Assembly (NCBI RefSeq): GCF_030272615.1
Contig: NC_081405.1
Span: 604,067,177-604,131,176 of the forward strand
Length of the DNA: 64,000 nt
Origin: Cryptomeria japonica
Lineage: Eukaryota > Streptophyta > Pinopsida > Cupressales > Cupressaceae
Reading direction: 5' to 3'
Shown: positions 13,544 through 27,090 of the stretch, piece after piece
Layout: each line of letters starts with the position of its first letter
Position numbering within the stretch: position 1 is the first letter of the stretch
Made by a program: the position numbers and the translations under genes
Notes under the pieces: generated by a model
What the model was told of the DNA's origin: nothing
Databases searched by the model: none
Seen by the model: only the letters and a program-made list of their open reading frames with translations

Positions 13544-14572
13544 TTCTAAGTTTGTTGCATCCTCATCTTATAAAAGGATTCCAAGATTAATTTGAGAGGG
13601 ATGGGCCAGTTGGCCACTTTTATTGATGTTGAGAACTTTGATATAGTTATAATAGTTCAACTGTTCAAGAATTTGATAAGTACATAGCTGAATCACATTT
13701 TGAATTTACTTTCTAATATCATTATGAATATAATATCAATATCATTTGCAGTTTGAGATCTTCACATAATTGTTTTTGTGTTGAATTTCTATTTTCACTG
13801 TGAATTGAATGGTCAAGGGTTTTTCAATTTACGTGTTTGCAAGGCAGATTATGGAATACAAATTTGATGATTAAATCATTTGTATGAATCATTTTTTTAA
13901 ATACAAATCTGATGATTATATAATTTGTATGAATTTGGGTTGTATATGTAATGACATATTCATTCTTGTTTATCTGCAAATGAATCTTATTGAAGTTTAT
14001 TATCAAGTTGTCTTTGAATTGTAGGTGACTATATGCCCTAGGATAAGGCACTGGTTTGTTGTCTTGATGTTGTCTTGGTGAAGTGACCTTCCAATTATAA
14101 TAGTTGATTCATTGTGGGTGAATATGTTTTCTTGTTTGCCTTTGATTATGAAAGTGTGCTTTTCTATAACATCTATCATGGAATTGGATCCTCAAAAGAT
14201 ATTCCCTTTAATTGAGTTACATGCATGTTTTACTAATTATATTGTATTCCTATCTATTGTAGTGTTTTATACTCTCATTCTTAATACTCTTATGATTTTA
14301 TATGCTAAGGATGTTTATGTAATATATATGGAGGTGTTCTATTACTATCATATACATGTTTTCCCTCCTCCATAATTATAAAGTTGGCATTTCCTCATAC
14401 CTATAATCAACATGTATCTCGTTCTGTGTATCCTTGCCATTATATATATATATATATATATTCCGCTGTGAATATTAAAAATTTCCTATATCTTATCCAT
14501 CGGTATGTTCGGCAAGTTTTCTAGGACCTCAAAACCCCATTCCCTTAAGTAATCCGCCCACCAATATTTTTT
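13544..14572. other. AT-rich intergenic sequence with two small repeats
   Basis: At 13855-13935 a unit of about 50 bases (ACAAATCTGATGATT with ATTTGTATGAAT) occurs twice. At 14441-14461 there is a short (TA)n run. No coding signal is supported. Confidence 0.5.
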
Positions 14573-14886
14573 CAAATCGCCAATATTTTTTTTTAATGGT
14601 TTGAAAATAGGTTGAAATCGCCAATGCAAATGTTTTTTCTGGTTTTAAAAACATTACAATTTGCCCATGCAAATATTTTTTTGGTTTTAAAAACATTACA
14701 ATTCGCCAAGATTTTTCACAAACTTTGAGTGATCGCGAATGATTCTCCAACAGAGATTATTATTTTTTCTCCATAAATCGCAAAATTTTTCTAGTAAAAT
14801 TAAACTTTTCCTCGGCAATTATAAACCTTTCGCTAGGTTTTTACACCTTGTTTGAGGGGGGGGGGGGTTTCTGAAAGTTTTCCCTA
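14573..14886 (+). repeat. Direct repeat copy 1, flanking the gypsy gag relic
   Basis: A 314-base segment starting AAATCGCCAATATTT and ending AGTTTTCCCTAG. It contains GGTTTGAAAATAGGTTGAAA, TTGCCCATGCAAAT and a run of 12 G at 14856-14867. It is repeated at 17525-17835 in the same order and orientation. It could be an LTR of the intervening gypsy relic, but no TG...CA ends or target duplication could be fixed, so it is called only a direct repeat. Confidence 0.8.
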
Positions 14887-15903
14887 GACCCAAGTGAGTA
14901 CAACTAGACCTAAGCTTTCCGACTCACTCTAAAAAATAGGCCTCTTGGGATTAAAGTCTTGGAGGATGGGATTATTTGAGTTTTCTCTTTTGAGATCTCT
15001 CATATTCAACATTTAGTAGGGCCTCGCAATCTCAATCACAGTTGCGTGACTACTTCTTGTTATGGTACCTTGTTGGGATATGTGTCTAAATTGTTCTTGC
15101 ACAACTACAATGGGTAGTTCCAAATGGAAATCCTTACTACGAACTCTAAGATAGAAGCTACCTGGTTCACCTCCGAAAGGGGGATAATATTTGTGCAAGA
15201 GAGATAGTAACTCTCCCAAGACACTTGCCATATTGTGGCCCCATGAGCATTTCAAGTCAGATAATATGACATTGAGAATCCATTGCATGAGACTCAATGA
15301 CTGTATTCTGATTAGCTATTGGGTGTGTACCTAAGTTTGCAAGCAAAGGTCTTCTCTCTCAGCCAACTTCCTTAGGATTTAGCATGTTGTGCTTGAGGTC
15401 ACTTATCATATTGCGTGTTTGTTGTGTTTTCATCATTAAGACTGAAATTGAAACATCTCAAACTGGAAAACATAATCAAAACATTAAACATCATTGGTCA
15501 AAAAAATCTGTCAAAGTCAAAAATTTGTCTCTAAATGTCATAAGTCATACGAGTTTCCCAATTTGTCATATGAGAAAGATAGTTCATCATTCTATTCTCT
15601 CTAAATTGTTGTACGAGTCAGATCATCAGAGGTTCTTTGTTATCGATTTTTCGTATGGTTGCTTCTAAACTATCATACGAGGTTTTTTCTTTATCGTATG
15701 GGACTATCTAAATTATCGTATAGGAGTCCTTAATTTGTCGTATGAGGTTCATCTCTGTCAGTCCAGAGCCATCTTATTGCATGTCTTTTTCAGATCTGTC
15801 ATGTTTTCTTGGTCAATTCACAGTGAGCATATACACCTAATATCTATTATCCTATGCTTAGGTTGTCTTCTTGGTTCACTCGGTTAAGTAATCTTCTGTC
15901 AAA
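14887..15903 (+). other. Probable 5' leader of the gypsy gag relic
   Basis: Non-coding sequence between repeat copy 1 and the gag start. Around 15600-15750 the word TCGTATGAG or TCGTATGGG recurs at intervals of about 25-35 bases, giving a short degenerate tandem array. A minus-strand open frame at 15013-15297 has no recognisable motif. A primer-binding site could not be identified. Confidence 0.35.
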
Positions 15904-17300
15904 ATGGATTCTAGAACTAGACACTCCAAGATTTTCAAGTATTCATCTTCAACAAGTTCAAGATCTAAAATCTCAAAGTTCATCATCACCTTCTTTGATA
16001 AACTGATCACTCAAAACATAGTTTCTCATCAGGATCTATCATCCTTTATCACAAAACTACAACGTTTGATCAAGATAACCTCATCCCATATCATAGGGTA
16101 TATCATTCCTATTGGACTTGGTCTTATCAAAATCATCTACATTGCACTCCAACCTAAGATTGAAAAACTTACAAACTTACAAATACTTGAATTAGCTTTT
16201 TGTATCATATCTATGTTGATAGTTGGTCACTTATCGAAACACCTTTAAGACAATCGAATCCTTGCACAACATTCAACACACGTGTATGCCCATTTTAACT
16301 AGAGCACAGAGACATAAGATCACAGAAATGGAAATAGAAACATTTGAAATAGTAGAAGATTATAGGAACATGGCATACCAAAGAGAAATACAAGAAGAGG
16401 ACATAACAGATCAACATATCAGAGAAATCAAACAAGATCCTAAATTCGATAAATTTATGGAGAAAATATTGGAGGGAGAAAAAGAAAAATACTTCTTAAT
16501 GTTAGCAAAATATGGTGCTACACTCCCCCAAGATTTTGATGTGAGAAATTTAGGACAAAGGAGATGTGACCCCTTCCATGATAATGAACAACATGAGGAG
16601 ATTTCTAGTCACAAAAAGGATAACACATCAATTCATGATAACACAAGAACAAATGAGAAAAATTTTGTTCCCAAAAAAGATGACATAGAAATTCTCAACA
16701 ATGCCAAATCTAATGAGGACACAAGAAAGAGTCGGGATGATATAGAAGAGATCAAGATCATACTAGAATCCAAACTCATGGTTATGCAAGAATAAATCAT
16801 GTTGATAATCCTCTCACAGCTCTTACACAACAAATACAAATGCTGCAAACACAGATTCAAGATATGTAGAGAGGAACTATTAGAAGATACTCACTTCAAG
16901 AGGTCTGTCCTTACCCATTTGACATAAATATAAACATGATACCATTTCCTATAGGTTGTGAAACTCCTAGATATGATAAATATAATGGAAGCACTCATCC
17001 CCAAGATCATATAAAAAATTTTTGCACGATGAGTATGCAGTTTGCACATTAGGATACATACCTGATGAGATTATTTCGAAAGAGCTTAAGTGGACTAGCT
17101 ATGGAATGGTTCTCCAAACTTCCACCTGGAATTAGATCATTCGTAGAATTGGTGGATAAGTTTGTTTAACAATACTCTTACAACATACAACATGAGATCA
17201 CAATGCTAGACCTATGTAATACTAAACAAAAGAGTGCAGAACTTTCCATGACGTTTCTATAGAGATGGAGATGGTTAGCTTCGCGATATCCAATGTCATC
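15904..17300 (+). pseudogene. Ty3/gypsy gag relic, Tat/Athila-like
   Basis: The ATG at 15904 opens a Ser/Arg-rich N-terminus. After a frameshift, 16223-16795 encodes a charged helical stretch. From about 16800 the diagnostic plant gypsy gag core appears in pieces: LTALTQQIQMLQTQIQDM; PYPFDININMIPFPIGCETP followed by RYDKYNGSTHPQDHIKNF; LSGLAMEWFSKLPPGIRSF; YSYNIQHEITMLDLCNTKQK; and RWRWLASRYP. This is the capsid-forming region of Tat/Athila-type elements. Several stops (for example after SMQFAH and DKFV) break it. Nothing downstream encodes protease, RT or integrase, so the element has lost its pol region or never had one. It is flanked by the 0.3 kb direct repeats at 14573-14886 and 17525-17835. 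Confidence 0.75.
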
Positions 17301-17394
17301 AAAATTTTAAAAAGATGATTGATAATGCTAACAACAATGGATATCAATCATCCTGATTACATTATCAATACATATTTTAAATCGCCAATATCAA

Positions 17395-17835
17395 TCATCT
17401 TGAAATCGCGAATATATTTTTTTGATGATTTGAAAATATCTTGAAATCACCAATATTTTTTTTTATGGTTTGAAAATAGGTTGAAATCGGCAATATATTT
17501 TTTTAATGGTTTGAAAATAGGTTGAAATCGCCAATATTTTATTTTATGGTTTGAAAATAGGTTGAAATCGCCAATGCAAATATTTTTTTTGGTTTTAAAA
17601 TCATTACAATTTGCCCATGCAAATATTTTTTTGGTTTTAAAAACATTGCAATTCACCTGGATTTTTCACAAACTTTGAGTGATCACGAATGATTCGCCAA
17701 TGGAGATTATTATTTTTTCTCTGTAAACCACAAAATTTCGCCAGTAAAATTAAAATTTTCCTTTGCAATTATACACCTTTCGCCAGGTTTTTACACCTTG
17801 TCTGAGGGGGGGGGTTTCTTAAAGTTTTCCCTAGT
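17395..17835 (+). repeat. Direct repeat copy 2 with tandem sub-units
   Basis: 17525-17835 repeats 14573-14886, including a G run (nine G, 17816-17824) and the AGTTTTCCCTAG end. Upstream, 17395-17525 holds about three more tandem copies of a unit near 55 bases (ATGGTTTGAAAATAGGTTGA then AATCGCCAATATTT), so copy 2 is expanded relative to copy 1. Confidence 0.8.
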
Positions 17836-18480
17836 TGTGATCAACAAATGAGACCAACTAAGTGGAATGCCTACTTCTTAAAAAATAAGAACCTCCCCAA
17901 AAATAGTACACATGTCATACTAGTCACCTAGCATGTAGAATGAAACCTCACCATTCCAACTCCCACAAAAGGATATAACTGGATGAAAATAATTAATTTC
18001 ATAAGAAAACATATTGTAAAAAAATAAACTAATGTTAAAAAATTACAAAGGTTAAGACAATTTGATTCCCAATAGACATCATCCTAAGTAATTTTAAAGG
18101 CACCTTGCATCCACATTTATAACATTTTAGCTTCAATTGAGTTAACATTCATATTTTTTATTTGGTATTTTTTATCTTGTGTTACCCCTATATTTTTTCT
18201 CGTGCCTAAAGCCTCATAATTAGCTAAAAATCAGTTATTGTTAATGTTTTAATGCTGAAGTTTTTATAGCCAAACTCCATGTCGGCTAGGAAATTTTAAT
18301 TGTTTTATTTTTGGGTTACCCATATACCCAAACAATTAAATCCCAAGTTTTATGTGTCTCATGCAAAGATGATTTCTGGGTTATGCTCTGCTTAGCTTAT
18401 TTATTCCATAGTTAAAATTTCACAAGAAATGAAGCTTTCAGTAAAAAGTAATGTAGGTTTTTTTATGGAAACCCAAAGGA
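17836..18480. other. Intergenic AT-rich sequence
   Basis: No gene or repeat supported. Confidence 0.5.
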
Positions 18481-18490
18481 ACAATTATCA

Positions 18491-18850
18491 TTGAACTTGA
18501 ACCTTGAACCTACTAAGGTTCAAAAGGTTCAAGGTTCAACGCGTAGCCAAATATGAAAACAAAGTGATAAATCAAATATAATGTGGGTACAATTTGTGTT
18601 TTTGAACCTTCTGATTGAACCCCACAAGTTCAAAAGGTTCAAGCGGTTCAAGAGGTTCAAAAAATTCAAAAGGTTCAAAGTTCAAATTTTGGGTTCATTT
18701 TAATTTTTGGCCTTTGAACTTGAACTTTGAACCTTCTTTGGTTCAAGCACACAGGTTCAAGCGCGCAGGTTCAAGGTTTGATTTTAGAAGTTCAAATTCA
18801 GAATTCAAAGATTCATCAGATGCAGGTTCGAAGTGTGTGAGTTCCAGATT
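18491..18850. repeat. Dense GGTTCAA/TTGAACC heptamer cluster
   Basis: About fifteen copies of GGTTCAA or its complement lie between 18491 and 18775, with spacers of 0-40 bases. Near 18495-18540 the two orientations face each other: TTGAACCTTGAACCT, four bases, then an arm of AGGTTCAA words, making a strong hairpin. An open frame through the plus strand (18615-18935) reads as low-complexity Ser/Gly/Lys and Phe/Arg repeats and is not called a gene. Confidence 0.85.
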
Positions 18851-19232
18851 TAAAAAAAAAGCTCAAAAATCCAATAACATTGGCATGGCTAATGTTTATA
18901 ATTTTCAATGTAATCTAGAACCACGGATTTTCTGAGACAGAAAAATCAATCTCAGTGTGGGGGGCATAACTTTTAATTGAACCGTTAGATCGCACTAAAA
19001 TTTTAATATGTTTTAGAAAACCTAGTTTTCTAAATTCTCTCTAAAGCGATCAGGAAAATATTATCTCATTCAAAAGTTATTTATCTCTGAGTATGGGTCT
19101 ATAAAACTTTTGAGATAAAATATTTGAAGATTTAAAACAAAAAAAAGTTATCAGGAAGAGGATAAAAGATAAAAGAAAAGATTAATTAATTATCTTTTCA
19201 AGAATTAGTTATTGATAACTGAAAGTCTCTTT

Positions 19233-20940
<1,708 letters not shown>

Positions 20941-22292
20941 TTAACCTAAAGACTTAATAGTCTCAACTATCTCAATCTCCAAATTATTCATCTCTTGGAC
21001 CGATCTTTTTAGGTCCTGAAGCTCTTGATTCGAGGACTCCTCCTTTCTTTTTAGATTCTCTCTGGTTCTCTTGGACGGACAATAATCTTCTTTTTGGTCT
21101 TTTTCTCTGTCAGCATTAAAGTCCACAATCAAGGTGTCATGTTGGGATTTTTCTAGTTTCTCTACCATCATCGTCATCGCGGCCACATAATTCTTAATGA
21201 TCTTGTGACTTTGTTTCATTATCGCATTCAATGATTCCCTGATTTTGCTAACCTCCCCCTCAAGCTACAATGTTTTCTTCTCATTTTATTTTTTTATTTT
21301 ATCATTAAGTTCCACTATTCTTTGTAGACACTCTGCCATGGATAGATTTTCCTCCTCTATCTAGATTTCTCCTACGGTCTTCTAGGGCTTCTCTTTATCA
21401 ACCAACTCCTCCAGTTTACTAGCAGTTGCGTTGTTCTTTAGGTTAAGGTCTTTGATTTCATTAAAGGACCATTTAAAAACCCTAAAAAGTCCACTGTACT
21501 ATTCCTTGCAATAGCCAACACATCATCAGGAGATTCCTTGTCCAATTTAAAGTAATGTTCATCCAATTTGAGGTCTCGTAGAAATCTAGGTCATTTCTCT
21601 CTGTCAGTAGAAGGGTGGGAGGAAAGGGAATCTTTAGGGGAACAAGAAGTATCAGAAGGGTCACCCAAAAAATCCTTAGAGTAAGACACTGATTTTTTCT
21701 TTGAAGAGGCTTTCATTTTCTTTTTATCCATAGAGAGGGTTTTCACAGAGGTTTATGGTTTACTCAAAGGCCTACTCAAAGGGGATTTTTTAGGTGTCTT
21801 TTTAGGGGGAGGAGAAAATTCCTCTTCACAATCCGAATCCCCATCAAAATTTCCCTCAAACATACTAGTTTCAGTGTCATACCCATCAGAGTCTGGGGGC
21901 GAAATGGGATTGGACGGAGTAGGAAGACTAGCAAAGTGCTCATGAATGAGTTGGATATGACCGACATGCAAAATGGGGGCACTCCTAGGACTTTTACGGT
22001 GTTCCATAATATAGTGTTTAAGAGAATACAACAGATAATGGGGGAAAGAAACCTTGACCTTGTACCTCAAGTAGTTGAGAAGGACGAAGTGGTATCCATA
22101 CACCCTTGTAAATCTCTCATCGACAATTATATATTCCATCACAACCCTTAGAACCTCCCTCCAGAGCTTTTTTATGGTGCCAGCCTCGAAGTACCTATTT
22201 GAAACCTGTACTAGCACTTCCCTCTCCACCCCTGATTCAGGGAAATTCACAACCGCTTCATCAGATATCTTCCTGTCACAGAAGAATTCCAT
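20941..22292 (-). pseudogene. Unrecognised minus-strand ORF relic, retroelement-like
   Basis: Three blocks in different frames, read from 22292 down. 22292-21753 encodes about 179 residues with a globular start (MEFFCDRKISDEAVVNFPES, and VDERFTRVYGYHFVLLNYLR), then an acidic, Pro/Lys-rich linker (SPPPKKTPKKSPLSRPLSKP). A middle block near 21730-21480 is Ser/Lys-rich (KKKMKASSKKKSVSYSKD) with a stop after STDREK. 21231-20941 encodes a charged coiled-coil-like tail (VEKLEKSQHD, NQELQDLKRSVQEMNNLEIE). Globular domain, basic linker and coiled coil is the same plan as the ORF at 10241-13543 and the second ORFs at 50.1 and 41 kb. No LTRs, zinc knuckles or pol motifs are seen here. Function unknown. 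Confidence 0.45.
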
Positions 22293-22929
22293 ACCTTCAG
22301 TAGAGAGGATTTAAATATTGTTAGTTCCTCTTAGAGGTAGGAATAGTAACACATTCACTAGGTCTTATTAGTTGGAAAAAAAATGAATCAATGAGATGTT
22401 AGAATTGAAATAGTTTTACCAAATTTTCTAATGTATATTTTTTTTCAAATTTATGTCAATTTATAAAAAGTAATTTATCTATTGTTTTATTGGATAATAA
22501 TTGTGTATCAGTTTATTGGATAGTAGTTGTGAGCAATAATGTTAGTGTGATGTGACCTATGAAATCTATTGTTTTTTTTCAAATTAACTATAAAATTCCT
22601 ATAGTGCAAATTTATTGCAATGTCATTGGCATTTTTTATTTAAAGCATTGTGGTCCAATCAATGCAATATTTTTTTATATCATAATTAATAATTAAATAA
22701 TAAGTTTACATCTATTATTTAACATTTATTAAAAGTGGCTCAAAAATTTCATCTATAAATGTCAAGCGATTTAATAAAATTTCATTAAATTAGTAGTATT
22801 GACAAATTCATTAATATAAGAACACTTTAAACCGACTAGCATATTACACATTTTACTCTGTCTATAAATGAACTACAATAATTTAAAATGATTTTGAAAA
22901 AAAAATGATTTAAATTTTGTCCACTATCT
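22293..22929. other. AT-rich intergenic sequence upstream of the LRR gene
   Basis: No gene seen. Confidence 0.5.
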
Positions 22930-23125
22930 AAATAACAGTGGGCAACTATTATTGTACTCTAACAGTGGGCAACAATTATTGTACTCTCCAAGTCTCTCAT
23001 CTTCCATACTTTAAAGTGAGCTGGTCCACAGAATAAAGCATCCTTCCAAGTCTCTCATCTTCCACACTTTACTGGTCCACAGAATAAAGCACCCTTCCAA
23101 GTCTCTCATCTTCCACACTTTACTA
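22930..23125 (+). repeat. Tandem repeats in the 5' region of the LRR gene
   Basis: ACAGTGGGCAACAATTATTG with GTACTCT occurs twice (about 22936-22987). Then CCAAGTCTCTCATCTTCCA plus ACTTTA occurs three times (about 22988, 23045 and 23097), with GGTCCACAGAATAAAGCA between copies. The last copy ends about 80 bases before the LRR start codon, so the array occupies the promoter or 5' UTR. Confidence 0.85.
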
Positions 23126-23204
23126 TTCACATCTTCAACTATTTCTCTTTCCGCATCTGAAGAACCAGATTATTTCACTTGCATTTGCATTTGCACTATC
23201 AGAC

Positions 23205-25226
23205 ATGATGACGGGATTCCAAGAGCGCATGAATTGTAAAGGTCGGTTCATCTTTTTCCTCCTTTTCTTTACTTTTATGTTGCCCGCACTTTCATTCAAT
23301 GATTCCCAACATCAGAAGCAGATTGGCGCACAAGCTTTGCTCCAATTTAAATTGTCTGTGAAAATAGATCCAACTTTTTCTTTATCTAATTGGTTAGTTG
23401 GAAATAATGTTTGCAATTGGGCTGGAATAACCTGTGATGACCAAGAACGGGTTGTGAGTGTGGTTCTCAATGGCAAGGCGCTGAGTGGCCGGATTCCCTC
23501 TCAAATGGGCAACTTGTCCTTCCTTACGACTCTTGACCTCTCTAATAATCTTTTGTCTGGCCCCATTCCCACAGAGCTGAGTTCGTTGCACAACTTAAAA
23601 AAACTCAAGCTTGGTTCAAATAATTTCACAGGTGTTATCCCACAAGAGTTTACCGACTGTTCTGCGCTCGAAACCTTAGATCTTGGTCGTAACAATCTAA
23701 CTGGACGGATCCCCTCCAAACTAGGCGCTCTCAGGTATTTGGAAGAATTGAACCTGCAAAGTAACCAATTTTCTGGAGAAATTCCCAAGTCTCTAAGTAA
23801 CTGCACGAGATTGCGTTACTTGTTACTTAGCAGTAATATGCTGGAGGGATCAATTCCAGAGGATATAGGCTATAAGCAACCCTTATTGCAAAAGATTTCT
23901 CTGAAACTCAATAATCTAAGCGGCAGCCTACCAAAATCTGTAGGGAATTGTTTGGCACTTCAAGAACTTCGCATAGGCTATAACAATTTGAGTGGAGTGA
24001 TACCCTGAGAGATTGGTATGCTGAGAGGCCTACAAAGACTTGGGCTTGGTGATAACCGCTTCCAAGGAGATGTTTTTCCTCTACTCTTAAACTGTACACA
24101 ACTACGGGAAGTTTATCTCTCACACAACAGTTTCAAGGGCTCCATTCGGGTAGAGATTGGCCTCAAGCTCACTAACTTGCAGTTTCTTACTGGGGGAGGA
24201 AATAATTTCAGTGGCGGGATCCCGAAGTCTTTGGGAAATTGTTCTCAGCTCTCCTTTCTTGCTCTCGATCACAATCAGCTAAGTGGTCCTTTGCCTCAAG
24301 AACTGGGAAGTCTATCGGCTCTGGAAATACTGAATCTAGAGACAAATAATTTGTCAAGTCGAAGCTCCGCCGAAACATCTGTTTTGGATATTCTTACAAA
24401 CTGCTCCAATCTCAGAGAGATAACTCTCTATCAAAACCATTTCAGTGGCGTTTTGTCAGGGTGCATAGGAAAACTCTTTCCCAGACTATCAAAGCTGTCC
24501 TTGAGTAGCAACAATATAACTGGCAACATACCGGAACAAATTGGCGACCTCACTGAGTTGACCATTCTTTCTCTCGGGAATAACAGTATCACTGGAGGAA
24601 TTCCGAAAGCACTAAGCCGTCTGCAAAAGCTACGATGGTTAGACTTGAGCTTAAACAAATTGCAAGACAGCATTACACTAGAATTTAGCAAGCTGGTAGA
24701 ATTGGAATGTCTATGGCTTGGAGCAAATAATATTTCTGGAGAAATTCCTTCATCAATTGGCAGTCTCCAAAAATTGAGAAAACTGGACCTCAGTTACAAT
24801 AATCTAACAGGAAGGATACCAGATGCCATTGGCAAATGTTTCCTACTGGAGATGATTGAGCTCTCACGCAACAAATTGTATGGAATAGTGCCAACATCAA
24901 TAGGACAGCTCAAAAGCCTTGAGATCATTGACTTGTCCTTCAATAATCTATCAGGACAAGTGCCACTCTCAATTGCAAATCTCGCTGTGCTCCGCCTTGT
25001 GAATTTCTCCTACAACAACTTGAATGGACCAGTTCCCAAACAAGGAGCTTTCAAAAATCTAAACGTAACATCATTTTTTAGCAATCCAGGAATATGTGCA
25101 ACCTCAGGCTAGGCAAATTGCACAAGCTCTGGCCAGATCCGTTCAAATAGGTTTGACAGGAAGGTTTTCATGTTTGTTTCAATTGGCACATTTTTGGCAT
25201 TTTGTTGCATTTCAGGGATATTTTAA
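23205..25226 (+). pseudogene. LRR receptor-like kinase (subfamily XII type), truncated before the kinase
   Basis: The frame opens at 23205 (MMTG; a second Met nine codons on is an alternative start). A hydrophobic signal peptide (FIFFLLFFTFMLPALSF) is followed by an LRR N-cap (LLQFKLSV, NWLVGNNVCNWAGITCD), then about twenty plant LRRs of the LxxLxLxxNxLSGxIP type with many NxS/T glycosylation sites. The order resembles EFR/FLS2-like pattern receptors at the plasma membrane. Codon 268 (24006) is TGA inside SGVIP-stop-EIGML, where CGA is expected. Codon 636 (25110) is TAG after ICATSG. The same frame continues past it through a Cys-containing spacer and a membrane span (VFMFVSIGTFLAFCCISGIF) to a TAA at 25224. 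No kinase domain follows, so the gene ends just after the membrane span. With only two point lesions it is the youngest host-gene relic here. It could be a pseudogene or, by readthrough or allelic variation, a receptor-like protein. Confidence 0.88.
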
Positions 25227-26943
25227 ATCTTCTTTAGAACTATTCACAAATAGTGTATTGGGAAGATCTTTCATGCAAACTCTTTTACTCTTGCTCAACA
25301 CCAGAATTCAGGGCTTGCAAATCTATGCATTAATATATAAAGCATATTAATGTAACTTTAACAGTAATGTACTCATTTAGTTTTTAATGAAATTAAGTAA
25401 GGATAATGATTTTTAAGCATTTGTCATCTTCATGTTTTTCTTAAAAGCAATTCCTTCTTTCAAAGAGTAACATATATGGTATCTTTCATCTTTTAATATT
25501 ATTGAAATGACAATGGTGGTAATTGGATGATTCAAATTCTATTAGACAATAATATAATATTTGAACTCTACAATTATAAATAGTGATAAATTAGTGATTT
25601 TGAACCTTCACAATTATAGAGAATGTTTCTATCTTTTCTTAGATTTATTTATTAATATCATTTCAATCCAATAGTTATGCATTAATATGATACATTGATC
25701 AACCAATTTACATACCAAGACTTTATTATACAATTGATTTTTATTAATATATTTTTGTGATGTCTGTCTTATATTGCTTTGGTCAACCAATTTATATAAC
25801 AAGACTTCAATATAAAATTGATTTTTGTTAATATATTTTTAGGATGTATGTCTTATAAGCTACACTTACTAATATTCAATTATTTTAAACATGTATCTTT
25901 ATGTATACTAAATTATTTTGTTTATTTCTAATCTTAAGATATTGTTTATGATATATAACTTCTCATAATCTATTTTTGAATCTACATCTCTAATATTTAT
26001 TAATACGTAAAAATTATAAGATTATATATTGCTCATTCAAAAATACTTAGTTTTACACTTAAACAAAAGATATTTTTAGATCCATATTTAATAATGTTTG
26101 TAATAGCTAGTGTTATGATAAAATTTGTTATATCATGTAAACATTGATTTTGAAAAGAAAGACTACTAACTAGAACATCATAAATTATTCATCTTTAGTT
26201 TATCAAAATGTTTTTAAAATTTTGAGTTAATGAAATTTATGTTTAAAGCCCCTTTGCACTAGATGGATGTTTTCTATTAAATGGAGTATATTTTTTGGGT
26301 TTTGTTCATAAATATAATAAAATTGTTATGAGAGATTATGCTCATAATAAAAAAAGGGACGTTTATAGATAGATAGAAAAATGGCTAGATGACTTGTTAT
26401 ATGTTAAATAAATTTCATTTATGAGAAAAGTATGTTGGTATCTATAATATACATTTATTTATTTTTAAAATTTGTTATATTTTATATGTATTGCCCTCTC
26501 TAGCTCGTCTTTCTTTTCATGCATTGATAGAATTTATGGACTTAGTTTAGACTTTTTTATGATGTGTTGATGGATGACTATGGATATATTTATATCTTGG
26601 ATGCATATAGTTGACGCTTGACATTTGATATTGATAGATGATACATTAGGGTTTAAATGGGCAATGATGCATTCATGACTATTATGATGATTGGACTTAT
26701 GTTGGATATTTTTGAGCACTCATTATGTGTTGTGGAGATTTATATCTATTTATAATGAGATCATGTTATGTTCTAACCCTAATTTATGCTTTATAAGATA
26801 TGGTGATATTATTGGGATGTTATGATTTTCATGTTTGTATTATTTATGTATGCATGGAAGAGACGATATTATACCACTCATATTTACACTAGGTGTGATG
26901 TCGCAACTGTCTTTCACTTGTCGAATTATTTTATGTATATGTA

Positions 26944-26975
<32 letters not shown>

Positions 26976-27090
26976 TATTTTGTGGATAATGGTGATTGCG
27001 GGATTGCAGGTATTAGACATCGACTTCACCTAGTCTCATAGTTATGAACATGTCTTTAATCCCAATGGCATGTAGATCAAATGTGACATG
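25227..27090. other. AT-rich intergenic sequence
   Basis: Possible 3' UTR of the LRR gene to about 25400, then AT-rich sequence with no supported gene. A segment near 25685-25840 contains two related copies of CCAATTTACATACCAAGACT with TATAAAATTGATTTTT. A (TG)n run lies near the end. Confidence 0.5.
26945..26973. repeat. (TG)n microsatellite, 29 bp
   Basis: An uninterrupted TG dinucleotide run. Confidence 0.95.

Noticed and set aside
15013-15297. 94-codon minus-strand frame in the gypsy leader
   Set aside because: On the opposite strand to the element, with no motif; likely fortuitous.
18491-18775. GGTTCAA words as tRNA B boxes or a tRNA cluster
   Set aside because: No A box, cloverleaf or anticodon arm accompanies them.
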